This document shows positions 17,853 through 26,922 of a stretch of 64,000 nucleotides of DNA, in pieces (within the stretch, counting starts at the first letter, position 1; each line of letters starts with the position of its first letter). Source of the stretch: Bacteroidia bacterium (GTDB lineage Bacteria > Bacteroidota > Bacteroidia > Palsa-965); the NCBI GenBank assembly GCA_023151315.1, contig JAKLJE010000023.1, positions 1 to 64,000 of the forward strand, in the 5' to 3' direction. The translations under genes and the position numbers were made by a program. The notes below the pieces were generated by a model. It did no database searches, was not told the origin of the DNA, and was given only the letters and a program-made list of their open reading frames with translations.

Positions 17853-18893
17853 GTGTATCGCCTCATCTTACGCCCGATCTTTTTCCTTTTCGATCCTGAA
17901 AAGATTCACCATTTCGTATTTGGAGCCATTCGGTTCTTCATGAATATTCCCGGTTTGAAAAACATCGTTTCCTCGATGTATGTTGTGAACGACAAACGTC
18001 TGGAACGAAAAGTTTTCGGTCTGACTTTTTCAAATCCTGTCGGTCTTGCTGCGGGTTTGGATAAAGACGCTAAACTTTATGATGAACTCGGAATGCTCGG
18101 TTTCAGTTTTATTGAAATCGGTACGCTGACTCCGAAAGCACAACCCGGAAACGACAAGCCGCGCATGTTCCGACTGCCGGAAGATTCAGGACTGATCAAC
18201 CGAATGGGATTCAACAACCACGGCATTGCAGAAGCTGTGGAGCGCTTGAAGAAACGTCGCACCAATGTAATTATCGGTGGAAACATCGGTAAGAACAAAG
18301 TCACACCGAATGAAGACGCTGTTTCCGATTACGAGAAATGTTTTGAAGCGCTTTTCCCTTACGTTGATTACTTCGTAGTGAATGTGAGTTCTCCGAATAC
18401 TCCGAACCTGCGGGAGCTTCAGGATAAAGAACCGTTAACGGCATTGCTGAATCGAATGAAGCAGCTGACAATGGCGAAACCGAATCCGAAACCGGTGTTG
18501 CTGAAAATCGCTCCAGACCTCACTGATACGCAGCTCGATGATATTATTGAAATCGTGCAGCAAACGAAAATCGACGGAGTTGTTGCAACCAATACAACAA
18601 TTTCACGCGCGGGATTGGTAACTGATAAATCCAGAGTGGAAAGCATCGGAGCCGGCGGACTTAGCGGAAAGCCATTGACTAAACGTTCTACAGAAGTGAT
18701 TCGTTATCTGCATTCGAAATCAGGAGGATCGTTTCCGATTATCGGTGTTGGTGGAATTCACACGGCCGAAGATGCCATTGAGAAACTGAATGCAGGTGCA
18801 ACATTGGTGCAATTGTACACCGGATTCGTGTATGAAGGCCCTGCATTGATTAAACGTATTAACAAAGCATTGCTGAACTCAAATGCGAACTGA
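17853..18893 (+). CDS. pyrD: Dihydroorotate dehydrogenase (quinone), class 2
   Basis: A 346-residue FMN enzyme that oxidises dihydroorotate to orotate in pyrimidine synthesis, passing electrons to quinone at the inner membrane. The N-terminal extension ([20 protein letters not shown]) is the class 2 membrane-associating helix. The barrel has [13 protein letters not shown] and [23 protein letters not shown] carries the catalytic serine of class 2. [12 protein letters not shown] binds the FMN phosphate. The GTG start is chosen because of the promoter box; starting at ATG 17805 would add 16 residues that relatives lack. It overlaps the next gene by 11 nt. Confidence 0.93.
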   Translation: MYRLILRPIFFLFDPEKIHHFVFGAIRFFMNIPGLKNIVSSMYVVNDKRLERKVFGLTFSNPVGLAAGLDKDAKLYDELGMLGFSFIEIGTLTPKAQPGNDKPRMFRLPEDSGLINRMGFNNHGIAEAVERLKKRRTNVIIGGNIGKNKVTPNEDAVSDYEKCFEALFPYVDYFVVNVSSPNTPNLRELQDKEPLTALLNRMKQLTMAKPNPKPVLLKIAPDLTDTQLDDIIEIVQQTKIDGVVATNTTISRAGLVTDKSRVESIGAGGLSGKPLTKRSTEVIRYLHSKSGGSFPIIGVGGIHTAEDAIEKLNAGATLVQLYTGFVYEGPALIKRINKALLNSNAN

Positions 18894-19749
18894 AGAACTT
18901 CATCTCGTGGAATGTCCCCGCGATGCAATGCAGGGGCTGCACACTTTCATCGATACTGATAAGAAAGCGGCGTACATCAATCAGTTGCTCAAATGCGGAT
19001 TTCACACTATTGATTTCGGAAGTTTTGTTTCTCCGAAAGCCATTCCGCAATTGCGCGATACAGCAGAAGTATTGTCGAAACTGAATTTATCAACGACACA
19101 ATCCAAACTGCTGGCTATCGTAGCGAACGTACGCGGAGCGGAAGACGCTGTTAAGTTCGATGAAATCGCTTTTCTCGGTTATCCGTTTTCTATTTCGGAA
19201 ACATTTCAGTTGAGAAATACCAATGCAACCATTGCAGAGTCGCTGAAAAGGGTAGAGGAGATGCAATCACTTTGTGTAAACAGCAAAAAAGAACTTGTGG
19301 TTTACATTTCGATGGCTTTCGGAAATCCTTACGGCGACGCATGGAATGCGGATGTTGCCATTCATTGGACAAAGCAATTGAGCGATTTAGGAATCAAAGT
19401 AATTGCATTGGCAGATACAATCGGAGTTTCGAATCCGGAGAATATCAAATATCTGTTCTCCAATGTAATTCCGGAATTTCCTGATGTAACAATCGGTGCG
19501 CATTTGCATACAACTCCTGAAACATGGAGAGAGAAAGTTGAAGCTGCATGGAATTCAGGTTGCCGCAGATTCGATTCTGCTGTAAAAGGTTTAGGCGGTT
19601 GTCCGATGGCAACAGACAAACTCACAGGAAATATGCCAACCGAGAAAGTGCTGCAATTCCTCAATGAAAATAACATCAAAACCGGAATAGATTCAATTCA
19701 GTTTGCTGAATCCATGCTGATGGCCGGAAACACATTCCCTGCGGAATAA
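18883..19749 (+). CDS. Hydroxymethylglutaryl-CoA lyase
   Basis: A 288-residue HMGL-like TIM barrel that splits 3-hydroxy-3-methylglutaryl-CoA into acetyl-CoA and acetoacetate, the last step of leucine breakdown. The N-terminal [10 protein letters not shown] corresponds to the metal-binding E-x-x-RD-x-x-Q signature. GAHLHTTPE provides the two metal-binding histidines. [15 protein letters not shown] contains the active-site cysteine loop of the lyase. It overlaps pyrD by 11 nt, so translation may be coupled although the pathways are unrelated. The enzyme is usually called MvaB or HMGCL. Confidence 0.88.
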   Translation: MRTEELHLVECPRDAMQGLHTFIDTDKKAAYINQLLKCGFHTIDFGSFVSPKAIPQLRDTAEVLSKLNLSTTQSKLLAIVANVRGAEDAVKFDEIAFLGYPFSISETFQLRNTNATIAESLKRVEEMQSLCVNSKKELVVYISMAFGNPYGDAWNADVAIHWTKQLSDLGIKVIALADTIGVSNPENIKYLFSNVIPEFPDVTIGAHLHTTPETWREKVEAAWNSGCRRFDSAVKGLGGCPMATDKLTGNMPTEKVLQFLNENNIKTGIDSIQFAESMLMAGNTFPAE

Positions 19750-19771
19750 TCGCAAGTATGCATAAATGAAA

Positions 19772-19806
19772 AATCCTCCGCGATTACTCGAGGAGGATTT
19801 TTTATT
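19772..19806. terminator. Bidirectional rho-independent terminator
   Basis: AATCCTCC pairs with GGAGGATT around a 12-nt loop, with A residues before and T residues after. It can stop both the lyase transcript (+) and the convergent DUF3276 transcript (-). Confidence 0.85.
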
Positions 19807-19819
19807 TGCTGGGAATCAA

Positions 19820-20176
19820 TTAGTGATTTCCGAGATCTTCAAATGAAACATCAGAACTTACTTCCTGATGGTTTTCCTGATAAGCACCGTGATTCGCTTC
19901 AGCAATATTTCCGTTGCGGTTCTTGATGAAGTTGATTGCTTCCATCAATCCGTCAGCGAACTTGTCAAAATCTTCCTTGTAGAGGAAAAGTTTGTGCTTC
20001 TCGTAATGGAATCGTCCATCGTCGCCAAAGCGCTTCTTGCTCTCAGTGATTGTAAGGTAATAATCATTACCCTTTGTTGCCTTCACGTCAAAAAAATACG
20101 TGCGCTTTCCTGCTTTTACAGGCTTCGAGAAAATTTCGCCAGCATCTCCAAATCCCTGGCGTTCTTCGTTTGTCAT
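19820..20176 (-). CDS. PUR-domain (DUF3276) nucleic-acid-binding protein
   Basis: A small cytoplasmic protein of 118 residues matching DUF3276, the bacterial PUR-alpha-like family. The PUR fold spans about residues 10-85 (GEIFSKPVKAGKRTYFFDV; NDYYLTITESKKRF; FHYEKHKLFLYKEDFDKF). The C-terminal 30 residues are acidic and probably flexible. Relatives in Borrelia (BpuR) bind single-stranded DNA and RNA; the target here is unknown. It has its own promoter on the minus strand. Confidence 0.88.
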   Translation of the reverse strand: MTNEERQGFGDAGEIFSKPVKAGKRTYFFDVKATKGNDYYLTITESKKRFGDDGRFHYEKHKLFLYKEDFDKFADGLMEAINFIKNRNGNIAEANHGAYQENHQEVSSDVSFEDLGNH

Positions 20177-20199
20177 CGGTTATTGTGTTGGATACTCAA

Positions 20200-20207
20200 C
20201 AAAGTTA
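20200..20207 (-). promoter_or_regulatory. -7 promoter box for the DUF3276 gene
   Basis: Reads TAACTTTG on the minus strand, 23 nt before the start codon. Confidence 0.6.
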
Positions 20208-20426
20208 ACAAAATACTTGAGACTACCAAAAATAAGCGCCAGGTAAGAATCTGTCTAAATAGTTGAAATTCAGCGACTCTGTAGGCTGTTCAGTGAATTT
20301 CTTGCCGGATGGTTGTATAAATATAAACTTGATACTGCTGTTTATGTATTCGATTCTTTACATTGATTTCATACCGACTGCTTTCGTGCACAAGTTGTAA
20401 TTTAGATGCGGCAAACTCAATATCCT

Positions 20427-21971
20427 ATGAAATTATTTTCCCTGGTGGCAGGACTACTGCTGTCTTTTCAACTCTTCGGTCAGGCCGGATTCCAGCAGAC
20501 TTTCGATATCAATGGTGATGATGAGTTTATGTCGTCTGTACAAACTGCTGACGGTGGTTACATCAACGGAGGTTATTCAACCGGAACACCATATGGTGGA
20601 ATCGTTGTGAAGACAACCGCAACCGGAACTGTGCAATGGTCTAAAACGGTTGGCGGAACACGCATCACGGAAATTGCAGAAGCAGGAAATGGTTCTTATT
20701 ACGCAGCCGGTGAAATCAATGTGAGCTCCAACACCAACTTTTACCTCGTAAAACTGAGTTCAAACGGAACGATTATCTGGGCAAGGAATTACGGAAAGTC
20801 TGCGGAACCGGATCAATTGTATTCAATGGCTGTAACACCTGATGGCGGTGTAATACTTTCAGGTAATGCTGATTCCACTGCAGGATCCGGATTTCTTCCT
20901 GTGGGCTATATCGTAAAAGTTGATTCTTCCGGTAATCACCAATGGTCACGTTATGTTTCAGGTGGCGGAGGTGAAATATTTTACATTACAAAACCGCTTG
21001 CTGCGGGTGGATATCTGTCTTGCGGTTACACAGGTAGTTTCGGATCTCAAGTAGGAACGGAAGCTTATGCTGTACGTTGGGATGCGAATGGTAATATGTT
21101 ATGGACAAGTGTATTCGGCCACAACAACCGCTTCGATCGTATTTACGATTTTGTGGAGAAGCCGAACGGAGGATTCTTTGTAAGCGGAAACGGGTTGTAC
21201 ACTTCCACAAATGATAATTTGTGGATGGCAAGTCTTGATGCAGCTGGGGCTGTTGTGTGGCATCATTTCTACAGCATGTATGAAGGAACTCAAAAGTTGC
21301 TTTTGCTGAATGATGGCAACCTTGCGATGTGCGGTTATAACATTGATCTGAATCTCGGTATTTACAATCAGAGTTATCTGATCAAAACAGACACAATGGG
21401 TGCTGTGATTTGGGCGCGTCAGTATGGATCAGGAGGAGTTGTTGACGACAAGTTGCATTCAGCATTTGAAACTTCCGACAATGGTTTTGTGTTTGCAGGA
21501 AGCACATACGGAACAGGAATCATGCGCACGAGTTGGGTTGTACGTGCAGACAGCGCGGGGATTTCAGGATGTCGCGATTCGGCTCTTACGGTGATTGTAA
21601 CCAATCTCGCAATTGCAAGTACACAAGGTGGAACAGTTACATCTGTTGCATACAACGGCACTTCTCCAACAGGACAATTGAACGCTGGGATGTCCATGCA
21701 GTTTTTCTGTGGCGGTCCGACTGCTATTGAAGAGAATATAAATGCTGCAGCGCGCATTTATCCGCAACCGGTAAGCGATTTTCTTAACGTGGAAACTGAA
21801 TCTTCAACTGTAAGCATTGAAATATTGAGCAGCAACGGATCATTGATCAGTTTGCATCAGGTAAATGGAATGCGCAATCAGCTCGATGTATCCGGGTTGT
21901 CCGCAGGATTGTATTTCATTCGGGTGTACACAGAGCAAGGCTGCACAGTTCAGCGATTCATCAGAAATTAA
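20427..21971 (+). CDS. T9SS type A cargo protein with propeller-like repeats
   Basis: A secreted protein of 514 residues. The signal peptide MKLFSLVAGLLLSFQLFGQ begins at ATG 20427; ATG 20406 seven codons earlier gives a less typical leader. Residues about 30-400 are repeats of roughly 50-60 residues with a recurring pattern of the type TADGGYINGG / VKTTATGTVQWSKTVG and TPDGGVILSGN / VKVDSSGNHQWSRYV, typical of a beta-propeller. The last 75 residues are a Por-type sorting domain (IYPQPVSDFLNVE, SAGLYFIRVY, QRFIRN). Its end overlaps the convergent exporter gene by 4 nt. The ligand is unknown. Confidence 0.85.
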   Translation: MKLFSLVAGLLLSFQLFGQAGFQQTFDINGDDEFMSSVQTADGGYINGGYSTGTPYGGIVVKTTATGTVQWSKTVGGTRITEIAEAGNGSYYAAGEINVSSNTNFYLVKLSSNGTIIWARNYGKSAEPDQLYSMAVTPDGGVILSGNADSTAGSGFLPVGYIVKVDSSGNHQWSRYVSGGGGEIFYITKPLAAGGYLSCGYTGSFGSQVGTEAYAVRWDANGNMLWTSVFGHNNRFDRIYDFVEKPNGGFFVSGNGLYTSTNDNLWMASLDAAGAVVWHHFYSMYEGTQKLLLLNDGNLAMCGYNIDLNLGIYNQSYLIKTDTMGAVIWARQYGSGGVVDDKLHSAFETSDNGFVFAGSTYGTGIMRTSWVVRADSAGISGCRDSALTVIVTNLAIASTQGGTVTSVAYNGTSPTGQLNAGMSMQFFCGGPTAIEENINAAARIYPQPVSDFLNVETESSTVSIEILSSNGSLISLHQVNGMRNQLDVSGLSAGLYFIRVYTEQGCTVQRFIRN

Positions 21972-23734
21972 TTCTGATCGTTCTTCTTCTGAAGTTCACT
22001 TACCTGTTTATCGTAGAGCGTGCGGTAGATTCCGTGATGATGCATGAGTTCGTCATGCGTTCCCTGTTCCGCAATCGTTCCGTCTTCCATTACGATGATC
22101 TTATCAGCGTGGCGTACACTGGAAACGCGGTGACTGATGATAATCGTGGTTTTTCCCTTCATGATGCGACGCAGGTTCGTTAGAATTTCTTCTTCGGTTT
22201 CTGTATCAACAGCTGAAAGACAATCGTCGAAAATCAGAAGTTTAGGATGCGAAACAATTGCACGCGCGATGGAAATGCGTTGCTTTTGTCCACCTGAAAG
22301 CGTTACACCGCGTTCACCGACCATGGTTTTGAATCCTTCCGGAAACTCCATGATGCTGCTGTAAATCGCAGCATCTTTCGCTGCCTGTTCTACATCGTTC
22401 TGCGATTCTTTTCTTGCATTGAAGCGTATGTTTTCTTCAATAGTATCAGAGAAAAGGAAAACATCCTGTGGCACGTAACCTGTTGATGCGCGGAACGCAT
22501 TCAGGTTAATATTGCGAATGTCTTTGCCATCGATAAACACATTTCCGCTTTGCGGATCGTAAAGTCGCAACAACAATTGCGCAACCGTTGATTTTCCTGA
22601 TCCGGTGTGACCGAGAATCGCAACGGATTGTCCTGCGTTGGCAGAGAATGAGAAATTCTTTAATGCAACAATACCGGAATCGGGATACGTGAAACTCACA
22701 TCGCGAAACTCAACGTTACCGTTAAACTCCATTGGTTCGTTCGTAATACTTGCGACTGCCGGCTTGGTGTTCAGGAATTCGTTGATCCGCACCTGTGAAG
22801 CCGCTGCACGCTGCACAAGAGATGTAACCCAACCAAGCGAAGCAATAGGCCAGGTGAGGCGGATCACAAATAACACAAACGCCGTAATCAATCCCACGCT
22901 CACTTTTCCTGCGTGAACTTCTTTTCCTCCAATGTAAATCGTCAGAATAATACTCAATCCGATCAACAGCATCATGAACGGTTGGAACAACGCTTCTGTT
23001 TTTGCCAGACTCATGTTTCTTGTTCTGTATTCTTCTGCTTCATTCGCAAAACGATCCTGCGTTTCATTCTCATGTGCGAACGCTTTTACAACACGCACAC
23101 CGGAAAATGCTTCCTGCGCCCTTGTGGACAAAGTGGATAATTGTCCTTGTACACGCAAACTTTTTCGGTTGATGAGGTTACTCACGAAATAGATGGAAAA
23201 TGTCAGTACCGGCAACGGAGCCAAGACATAAATGGTCATTTTCACATCTGCTTTCAGCATGAAAGAAATGGTCATGACCAATGTTACCAGCGTTGTAATC
23301 GTGTACATCACTGCAGGTCCTGTATACATGCGCACTCGGGAAACATCTTCACTGATTCGGTTCATCAGGTCTCCTGTATTGTTGCGCTTGTAAAAGCCTT
23401 GATCCAGTTTCTGATAATGTTCGAACACTTCATTCTTCATGTCGTATTCTATCAAACGTGACATTACAATGATTGTTTGACGATTCAGAAAGAGAAAGAA
23501 CCCGAAAATCAGCGTGTGAATAATAATTTCCACACCGTACATCAGCAGGATGTGACTAACAGCGCTGATCGGCAGTTTGTGTTCCACGGCAAATGCTGCA
23601 AAATCGAGTCCCTGACCGACAAGATCCACCGGTCGCAAGCTGAACCACGTGGAAATCAGGATGAAAATGATACCGGAAAAGAAACGGAGTTTGTATTTCC
23701 AGAAATATTTATTGAGATAGAATAGCGCTTTCAA
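21968..23734 (-). CDS. ABC exporter, fused permease and ATPase (MsbA-like)
   Basis: A 588-residue half-transporter. Residues 1-310 hold the six-helix type I exporter domain. Residues about 335-575 hold the nucleotide-binding domain: Walker A GHTGSGKST, Q-loop YVPQDVF, signature LSGGQKQRISIARA, Walker B KLLIFDDCLSAVDTE, and the switch histidine in IIISHRVSSV. The Walker B catalytic Glu position reads Asp-Asp-Cys, so the usual glutamate is replaced (DD-C instead of DE), which could slow ATP hydrolysis. It would work as a homodimer or heterodimer in the inner membrane, exporting lipid or drug. No partner half-transporter is adjacent. Confidence 0.88.
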   Translation of the reverse strand: MKALFYLNKYFWKYKLRFFSGIIFILISTWFSLRPVDLVGQGLDFAAFAVEHKLPISAVSHILLMYGVEIIIHTLIFGFFLFLNRQTIIVMSRLIEYDMKNEVFEHYQKLDQGFYKRNNTGDLMNRISEDVSRVRMYTGPAVMYTITTLVTLVMTISFMLKADVKMTIYVLAPLPVLTFSIYFVSNLINRKSLRVQGQLSTLSTRAQEAFSGVRVVKAFAHENETQDRFANEAEEYRTRNMSLAKTEALFQPFMMLLIGLSIILTIYIGGKEVHAGKVSVGLITAFVLFVIRLTWPIASLGWVTSLVQRAAASQVRINEFLNTKPAVASITNEPMEFNGNVEFRDVSFTYPDSGIVALKNFSFSANAGQSVAILGHTGSGKSTVAQLLLRLYDPQSGNVFIDGKDIRNINLNAFRASTGYVPQDVFLFSDTIEENIRFNARKESQNDVEQAAKDAAIYSSIMEFPEGFKTMVGERGVTLSGGQKQRISIARAIVSHPKLLIFDDCLSAVDTETEEEILTNLRRIMKGKTTIIISHRVSSVRHADKIIVMEDGTIAEQGTHDELMHHHGIYRTLYDKQVSELQKKNDQN

Positions 23735-23776
23735 TTGTGGTAGCTGAATAAGGGTCGGTTACAGAAAAAAAACACC

Positions 23777-23784
23777 TACTTTTG
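23777..23784 (+). promoter_or_regulatory. -7 promoter box for the leucine dehydrogenase gene
   Basis: TACTTTTG matches TAnnTTTG. An in-frame TTG at 23782 lies inside the box, so the longer reading frame is not translated; ATG 23842 is used. Confidence 0.6.
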
Positions 23785-23841
23785 TGCGCTCTGAAACGAC
23801 AGAGCAAAATTAAGGATTATTCAACCTTAAAACAGATTGAA

Positions 23842-24942
23842 ATGCTTAAAGCAGAAAAAGAACAACAGGCAGTTGCAGGTCCATTGACACAAATGGGAGT
23901 TTTTGATCACGAGCAGGTGGTTTTCTGTAACGACAATGCAACAGGACTGAAATCAATTATTGCTATTCACAATACAACGCTTGGACCTGCGTTGGGAGGC
24001 ACACGTATGTGGGCGTACGCCAATGAAGGTGAAGCGCTTACCGACGTTTTGCGCCTTTCACGCGGTATGACATATAAGGCTGCTGTTGCCGGATTGAATC
24101 TTGGTGGCGGTAAAGCAGTAATCATCGGCGATTCCCGCAAAGACAAATCAGAAGCTTTGATGCGTCGTTTTGGAAAGTTTGTTGACAGTCTCGGTGGTAA
24201 ATATATTACCGCTGAAGATGTTGGCATCGGAACACGTGATATGGAATATGTTCGCATGGAAACCAAACACGTAACCGGTATTCCACCGGCATTGGGTGGA
24301 AGCGGAGATCCTTCTCCGGTAACTGCTTTCGGAGTTTACATGGGAATGAAAGCAGCTGCCAAAGAACGTTGGGGGAATGATTCTCTCAACGGGAAGAAAG
24401 TTGTTGTGCAAGGCGTTGGTAATGTTGGTTCACATTTGGTGGATCACCTCGTGAAAGAAGGAGCGAAAGTGAGCATCTGTGATATTTTCGAAGATCGTAT
24501 CGCGCTCGTTTCCAAGAAACACAGCAGCGTTGAAGTAGTTGACGGGAATAAATTGTTTGACCTCGACATGGATATTTACGCACCATGTGCATTGGGTGCA
24601 ACTGTAAATGACGAATCACTCGCAAAACTTAAAGCTTCCGTTATTTGCGGAGCAGCGAACAATCAGCTTGCAGATGAAAAACTGCATGGCCGTATTGTAA
24701 TGGAGAAAGGAATCATCTATGCTCCTGATTTCGTTGTAAACGCCGGCGGACTCATCAACGTGTATTCGGAAGTTGCCGGTTTCGGTACCGATTACGCAAT
24801 GAAACTCGCTGAAAATATTTACAGCACAACAGCTTCAATTTTCGCAATGTCTAAGCAGGAAAACATTCCGACTTACGCAGCTGCGAATAAAACCGCTGAG
24901 AACCGGATTGCTGCAGTCGCTGCGATCCGCACAAAACGTTAA
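23842..24942 (+). CDS. Leucine dehydrogenase (Glu/Leu/Phe/Val family)
   Basis: A 366-residue NAD-dependent amino acid dehydrogenase that deaminates branched-chain amino acids to keto acids. The catalytic domain has ALGGTRMWAY and AVAGLNLGGGKAVIIGD, with the substrate-binding and catalytic lysines. AEDVGIGTRDM and TGIPPALGGSGDPSPVTAFG match leucine and valine dehydrogenases. The Rossmann motif is VVQGVGNVGSHL. The start at ATG 23842 follows the promoter box. It fits with HMG-CoA lyase and ilvE in this window as part of branched-chain amino acid turnover. Confidence 0.9.
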   Translation: MLKAEKEQQAVAGPLTQMGVFDHEQVVFCNDNATGLKSIIAIHNTTLGPALGGTRMWAYANEGEALTDVLRLSRGMTYKAAVAGLNLGGGKAVIIGDSRKDKSEALMRRFGKFVDSLGGKYITAEDVGIGTRDMEYVRMETKHVTGIPPALGGSGDPSPVTAFGVYMGMKAAAKERWGNDSLNGKKVVVQGVGNVGSHLVDHLVKEGAKVSICDIFEDRIALVSKKHSSVEVVDGNKLFDLDMDIYAPCALGATVNDESLAKLKASVICGAANNQLADEKLHGRIVMEKGIIYAPDFVVNAGGLINVYSEVAGFGTDYAMKLAENIYSTTASIFAMSKQENIPTYAAANKTAENRIAAVAAIRTKR

Positions 24943-24970
24943 TCATTACTAATCGTTCTTTCAATTTATT

Positions 24971-25921
24971 ATGCTAAACAGGAGATACCTCCGAATCAAG
25001 GCGATGCAATCCATCTACAGCTTTTTACAAGTTGAAGACGGAAACATGAACCAGAGTGAGAAAGATTTATTGCGCAGCATTGACCGGACTTACGATCTCT
25101 ATTTGTCTGTTCTGATTCTTCCATGTGAAATTGCTGATCTGGAAACGAATCAGTTGGAAATTGCGCGTAATAAACACTTACCAACGAAAGAAGATCTGAA
25201 TCCGAATCTGAAGTTTGTGAATAACAGACTCATCGGAAAGATTCGTGAATGCCAGCAGTTGCAGCGCGAACTGAATACAAGAAAAATTTCATGGCAGACA
25301 GACAATGCCATTGATCTGATCCGCAAAACCTGGGACGCCATGCGCAACTGGGAAGGATATAAGCGCTATATGGCTGCGGAAACTTCTACCTGGGAAGAGG
25401 ATGTTGAATTTGTGATGGATCTTTTCAAGAAACACATTGCGGATTCCGATTTGTTCGAACAGTACATTGAAGAAATCAGCATGCACTGGCCGGGTGATAT
25501 GAACATGGCCGTTGCACCTGCGGTTCTGAAAACGTACGAGCTGGTGAAGCCTGACGGAGAACTCAAGTTGTCGCCGTTGTACAAAGATCCGGAAGACGAC
25601 CGCCAGTTTGTACTGGATCTGTTCCGTAAAACCATCATCGATAACGAAGCAACGTCCGCAATCATTGGTGAGAAAACCAAGAACTGGGAAGTGGATCGAA
25701 TTGCAGTGATGGACGTTATTCTGATGAAGATGGCGATCACTGAGCTGAAGAATTTCTCCAGTATTCCGGTGAAAGTAACGCTCAACGAGTACATCGAAAT
25801 TTCCAAAACTTACAGCACTCCGAAATCGCGTCAGTTTATTAACGGAATTCTGGATAAACTGGTAGCCGACTTTAAAGAACAGGGCCTGATCCGTAAGTCG
25901 GGACGCGGACTGATGGAGTAA
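24971..25921 (+). CDS. nusB: Transcription antitermination factor NusB
   Basis: A 316-residue NusB, of the long form found in Bacteroidota: the family NusB core (about residues 185-305, FVLDLFRKTIIDNEATSAII; VDRIAVMDVILMKMAITEL; SSIPVKVTLNEYIEISKTYS) is preceded by about 180 helical residues starting MLNRRYLRIKAMQSIYSF. It forms the antitermination complex with NusE (S10) at ribosomal RNA boxA. It opens a run nusB-DUF1573-yajC-ybbR that is common in the phylum, although DUF1573 has its own promoter here. Confidence 0.92.
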   Translation: MLNRRYLRIKAMQSIYSFLQVEDGNMNQSEKDLLRSIDRTYDLYLSVLILPCEIADLETNQLEIARNKHLPTKEDLNPNLKFVNNRLIGKIRECQQLQRELNTRKISWQTDNAIDLIRKTWDAMRNWEGYKRYMAAETSTWEEDVEFVMDLFKKHIADSDLFEQYIEEISMHWPGDMNMAVAPAVLKTYELVKPDGELKLSPLYKDPEDDRQFVLDLFRKTIIDNEATSAIIGEKTKNWEVDRIAVMDVILMKMAITELKNFSSIPVKVTLNEYIEISKTYSTPKSRQFINGILDKLVADFKEQGLIRKSGRGLME

Positions 25922-25967
25922 TACTTAATTTAACAGGAGCAGGGCGGAAGTGCGCTGCGAATTATGT

Positions 25968-25975
25968 TATTTTTG
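25968..25975 (+). promoter_or_regulatory. -7 promoter box for the DUF1573-yajC-ybbR run
   Basis: TATTTTTG matches TAnnTTTG, 20 nt before ATG 25996. Confidence 0.58.
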
Positions 25976-25995
25976 TCTCAAACAGTTATTACGTT

Positions 25996-26505
25996 ATGAA
26001 AACACCGGTATCTGTAAAACTCATCTCAGGAATTCTGATTCTTGCTTCACTTTCTTCCTGCGCGCCGCGTCAGGACAAAGAAGTGAATACTGACATGGTA
26101 AATATCACTGCAACTGGCAGCGGTAATGCTCCTGCGGGGAAAGCGCCGACAATGCGTTTTGAGAAGGAAGTTCATGACTTCGGAAAGATTTCTCAGGGAG
26201 AACGTGTTACTACGCAGTTTAAATTCAAGAATACAGGCGGTACGGATCTCGTAATTTCAGATGCGCACGGCAGTTGCGGATGCACAGTTCCGGATTATCC
26301 GCGTAAACCGATTCCACCAGGAGGCGAAGATGTAATCAAAGTTGAATTCAACAGCGAAGGAAAGTCAGGCAACCAGGAGAAAACAGTTACGCTTGTTACA
26401 AACTGCGAACCTCCAACAGTAATGATCACAATCAAAGCGGAAGTTCTCGTTCCTGCAGAGCGCGGCGGCGACGGACACAGCAAAGATGATGGTCACGGTC
26501 ACTAA
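25996..26505 (+). CDS. DUF1573 lipoprotein
   Basis: A 169-residue lipoprotein with lipobox SLSSC. Residues about 50-150 form the Ig-like DUF1573 domain, recognised by the start FEKEVHDFGKISQGERV, then FKFKNTGGTDLVISDAHGSC, and CGCTVPDYPRKPIPPG. The C-terminus is rich in His, Gly and Asp and may bind metal. The domain is very common next to nusB and yajC in Bacteroidota, and its function is unknown. Confidence 0.88.
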   Translation: MKTPVSVKLISGILILASLSSCAPRQDKEVNTDMVNITATGSGNAPAGKAPTMRFEKEVHDFGKISQGERVTTQFKFKNTGGTDLVISDAHGSCGCTVPDYPRKPIPPGGEDVIKVEFNSEGKSGNQEKTVTLVTNCEPPTVMITIKAEVLVPAERGGDGHSKDDGHGH

Positions 26506-26526
26506 GTAAATTCAATAAATTCAAAT

Positions 26527-26904
26527 ATGTCATTTATCTCAACAATGTTATTGCAGGCTGCAGCACCTGCTGCTGATTCTGCTGCTAAAGGCGGCGGAAG
26601 CGGAATGCTCATGAATGTGCTTTTCATCGGTTTGATGATTGCGGTATTTTATTTCTTCATGATCCGTCCGCAGAAAAAGAAGCAGGAAGAACAGGGGAAG
26701 TTTACGGATAACGTAAAGCGTGGCGACAAGGTGGTAACCATCGGAGGAATTGTTGGTAAGATTGCTGAGATCCGCGATAAAACTTTCATTCTTGATATCG
26801 AAGGCGGCGGAAAAATTCAGATTCTCCGTTCTGCAATTTCTTACGAAAACTCCAAAGCCATCAATGCAGAAGCTGCAGAGAAGGTAGAGGAGAAGAAAGA
26901 CTAA
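26527..26904 (+). CDS. yajC: Preprotein translocase subunit YajC
   Basis: A 125-residue inner membrane protein. One transmembrane helix (about 35-55, MNVLFIGLMIAVFYFFMI) is followed by the signature RPQKKKQEEQ and a small beta domain (FTDNVKRGDKVVTIGGIVGKI). YajC associates with SecDF and assists Sec-dependent export. It is separated by 21 nt from DUF1573 and 18 nt from the YbbR-like gene. Confidence 0.95.
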   Translation: MSFISTMLLQAAAPAADSAAKGGGSGMLMNVLFIGLMIAVFYFFMIRPQKKKQEEQGKFTDNVKRGDKVVTIGGIVGKIAEIRDKTFILDIEGGGKIQILRSAISYENSKAINAEAAEKVEEKKD

Positions 26905-26922
26905 TTTTAAACTACAACTGCG

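Noticed and set aside
23141-23461. Plus-strand frames across the ABC exporter
   Set aside because: Cys/His-rich shadow translations of the exporter gene without start signals.
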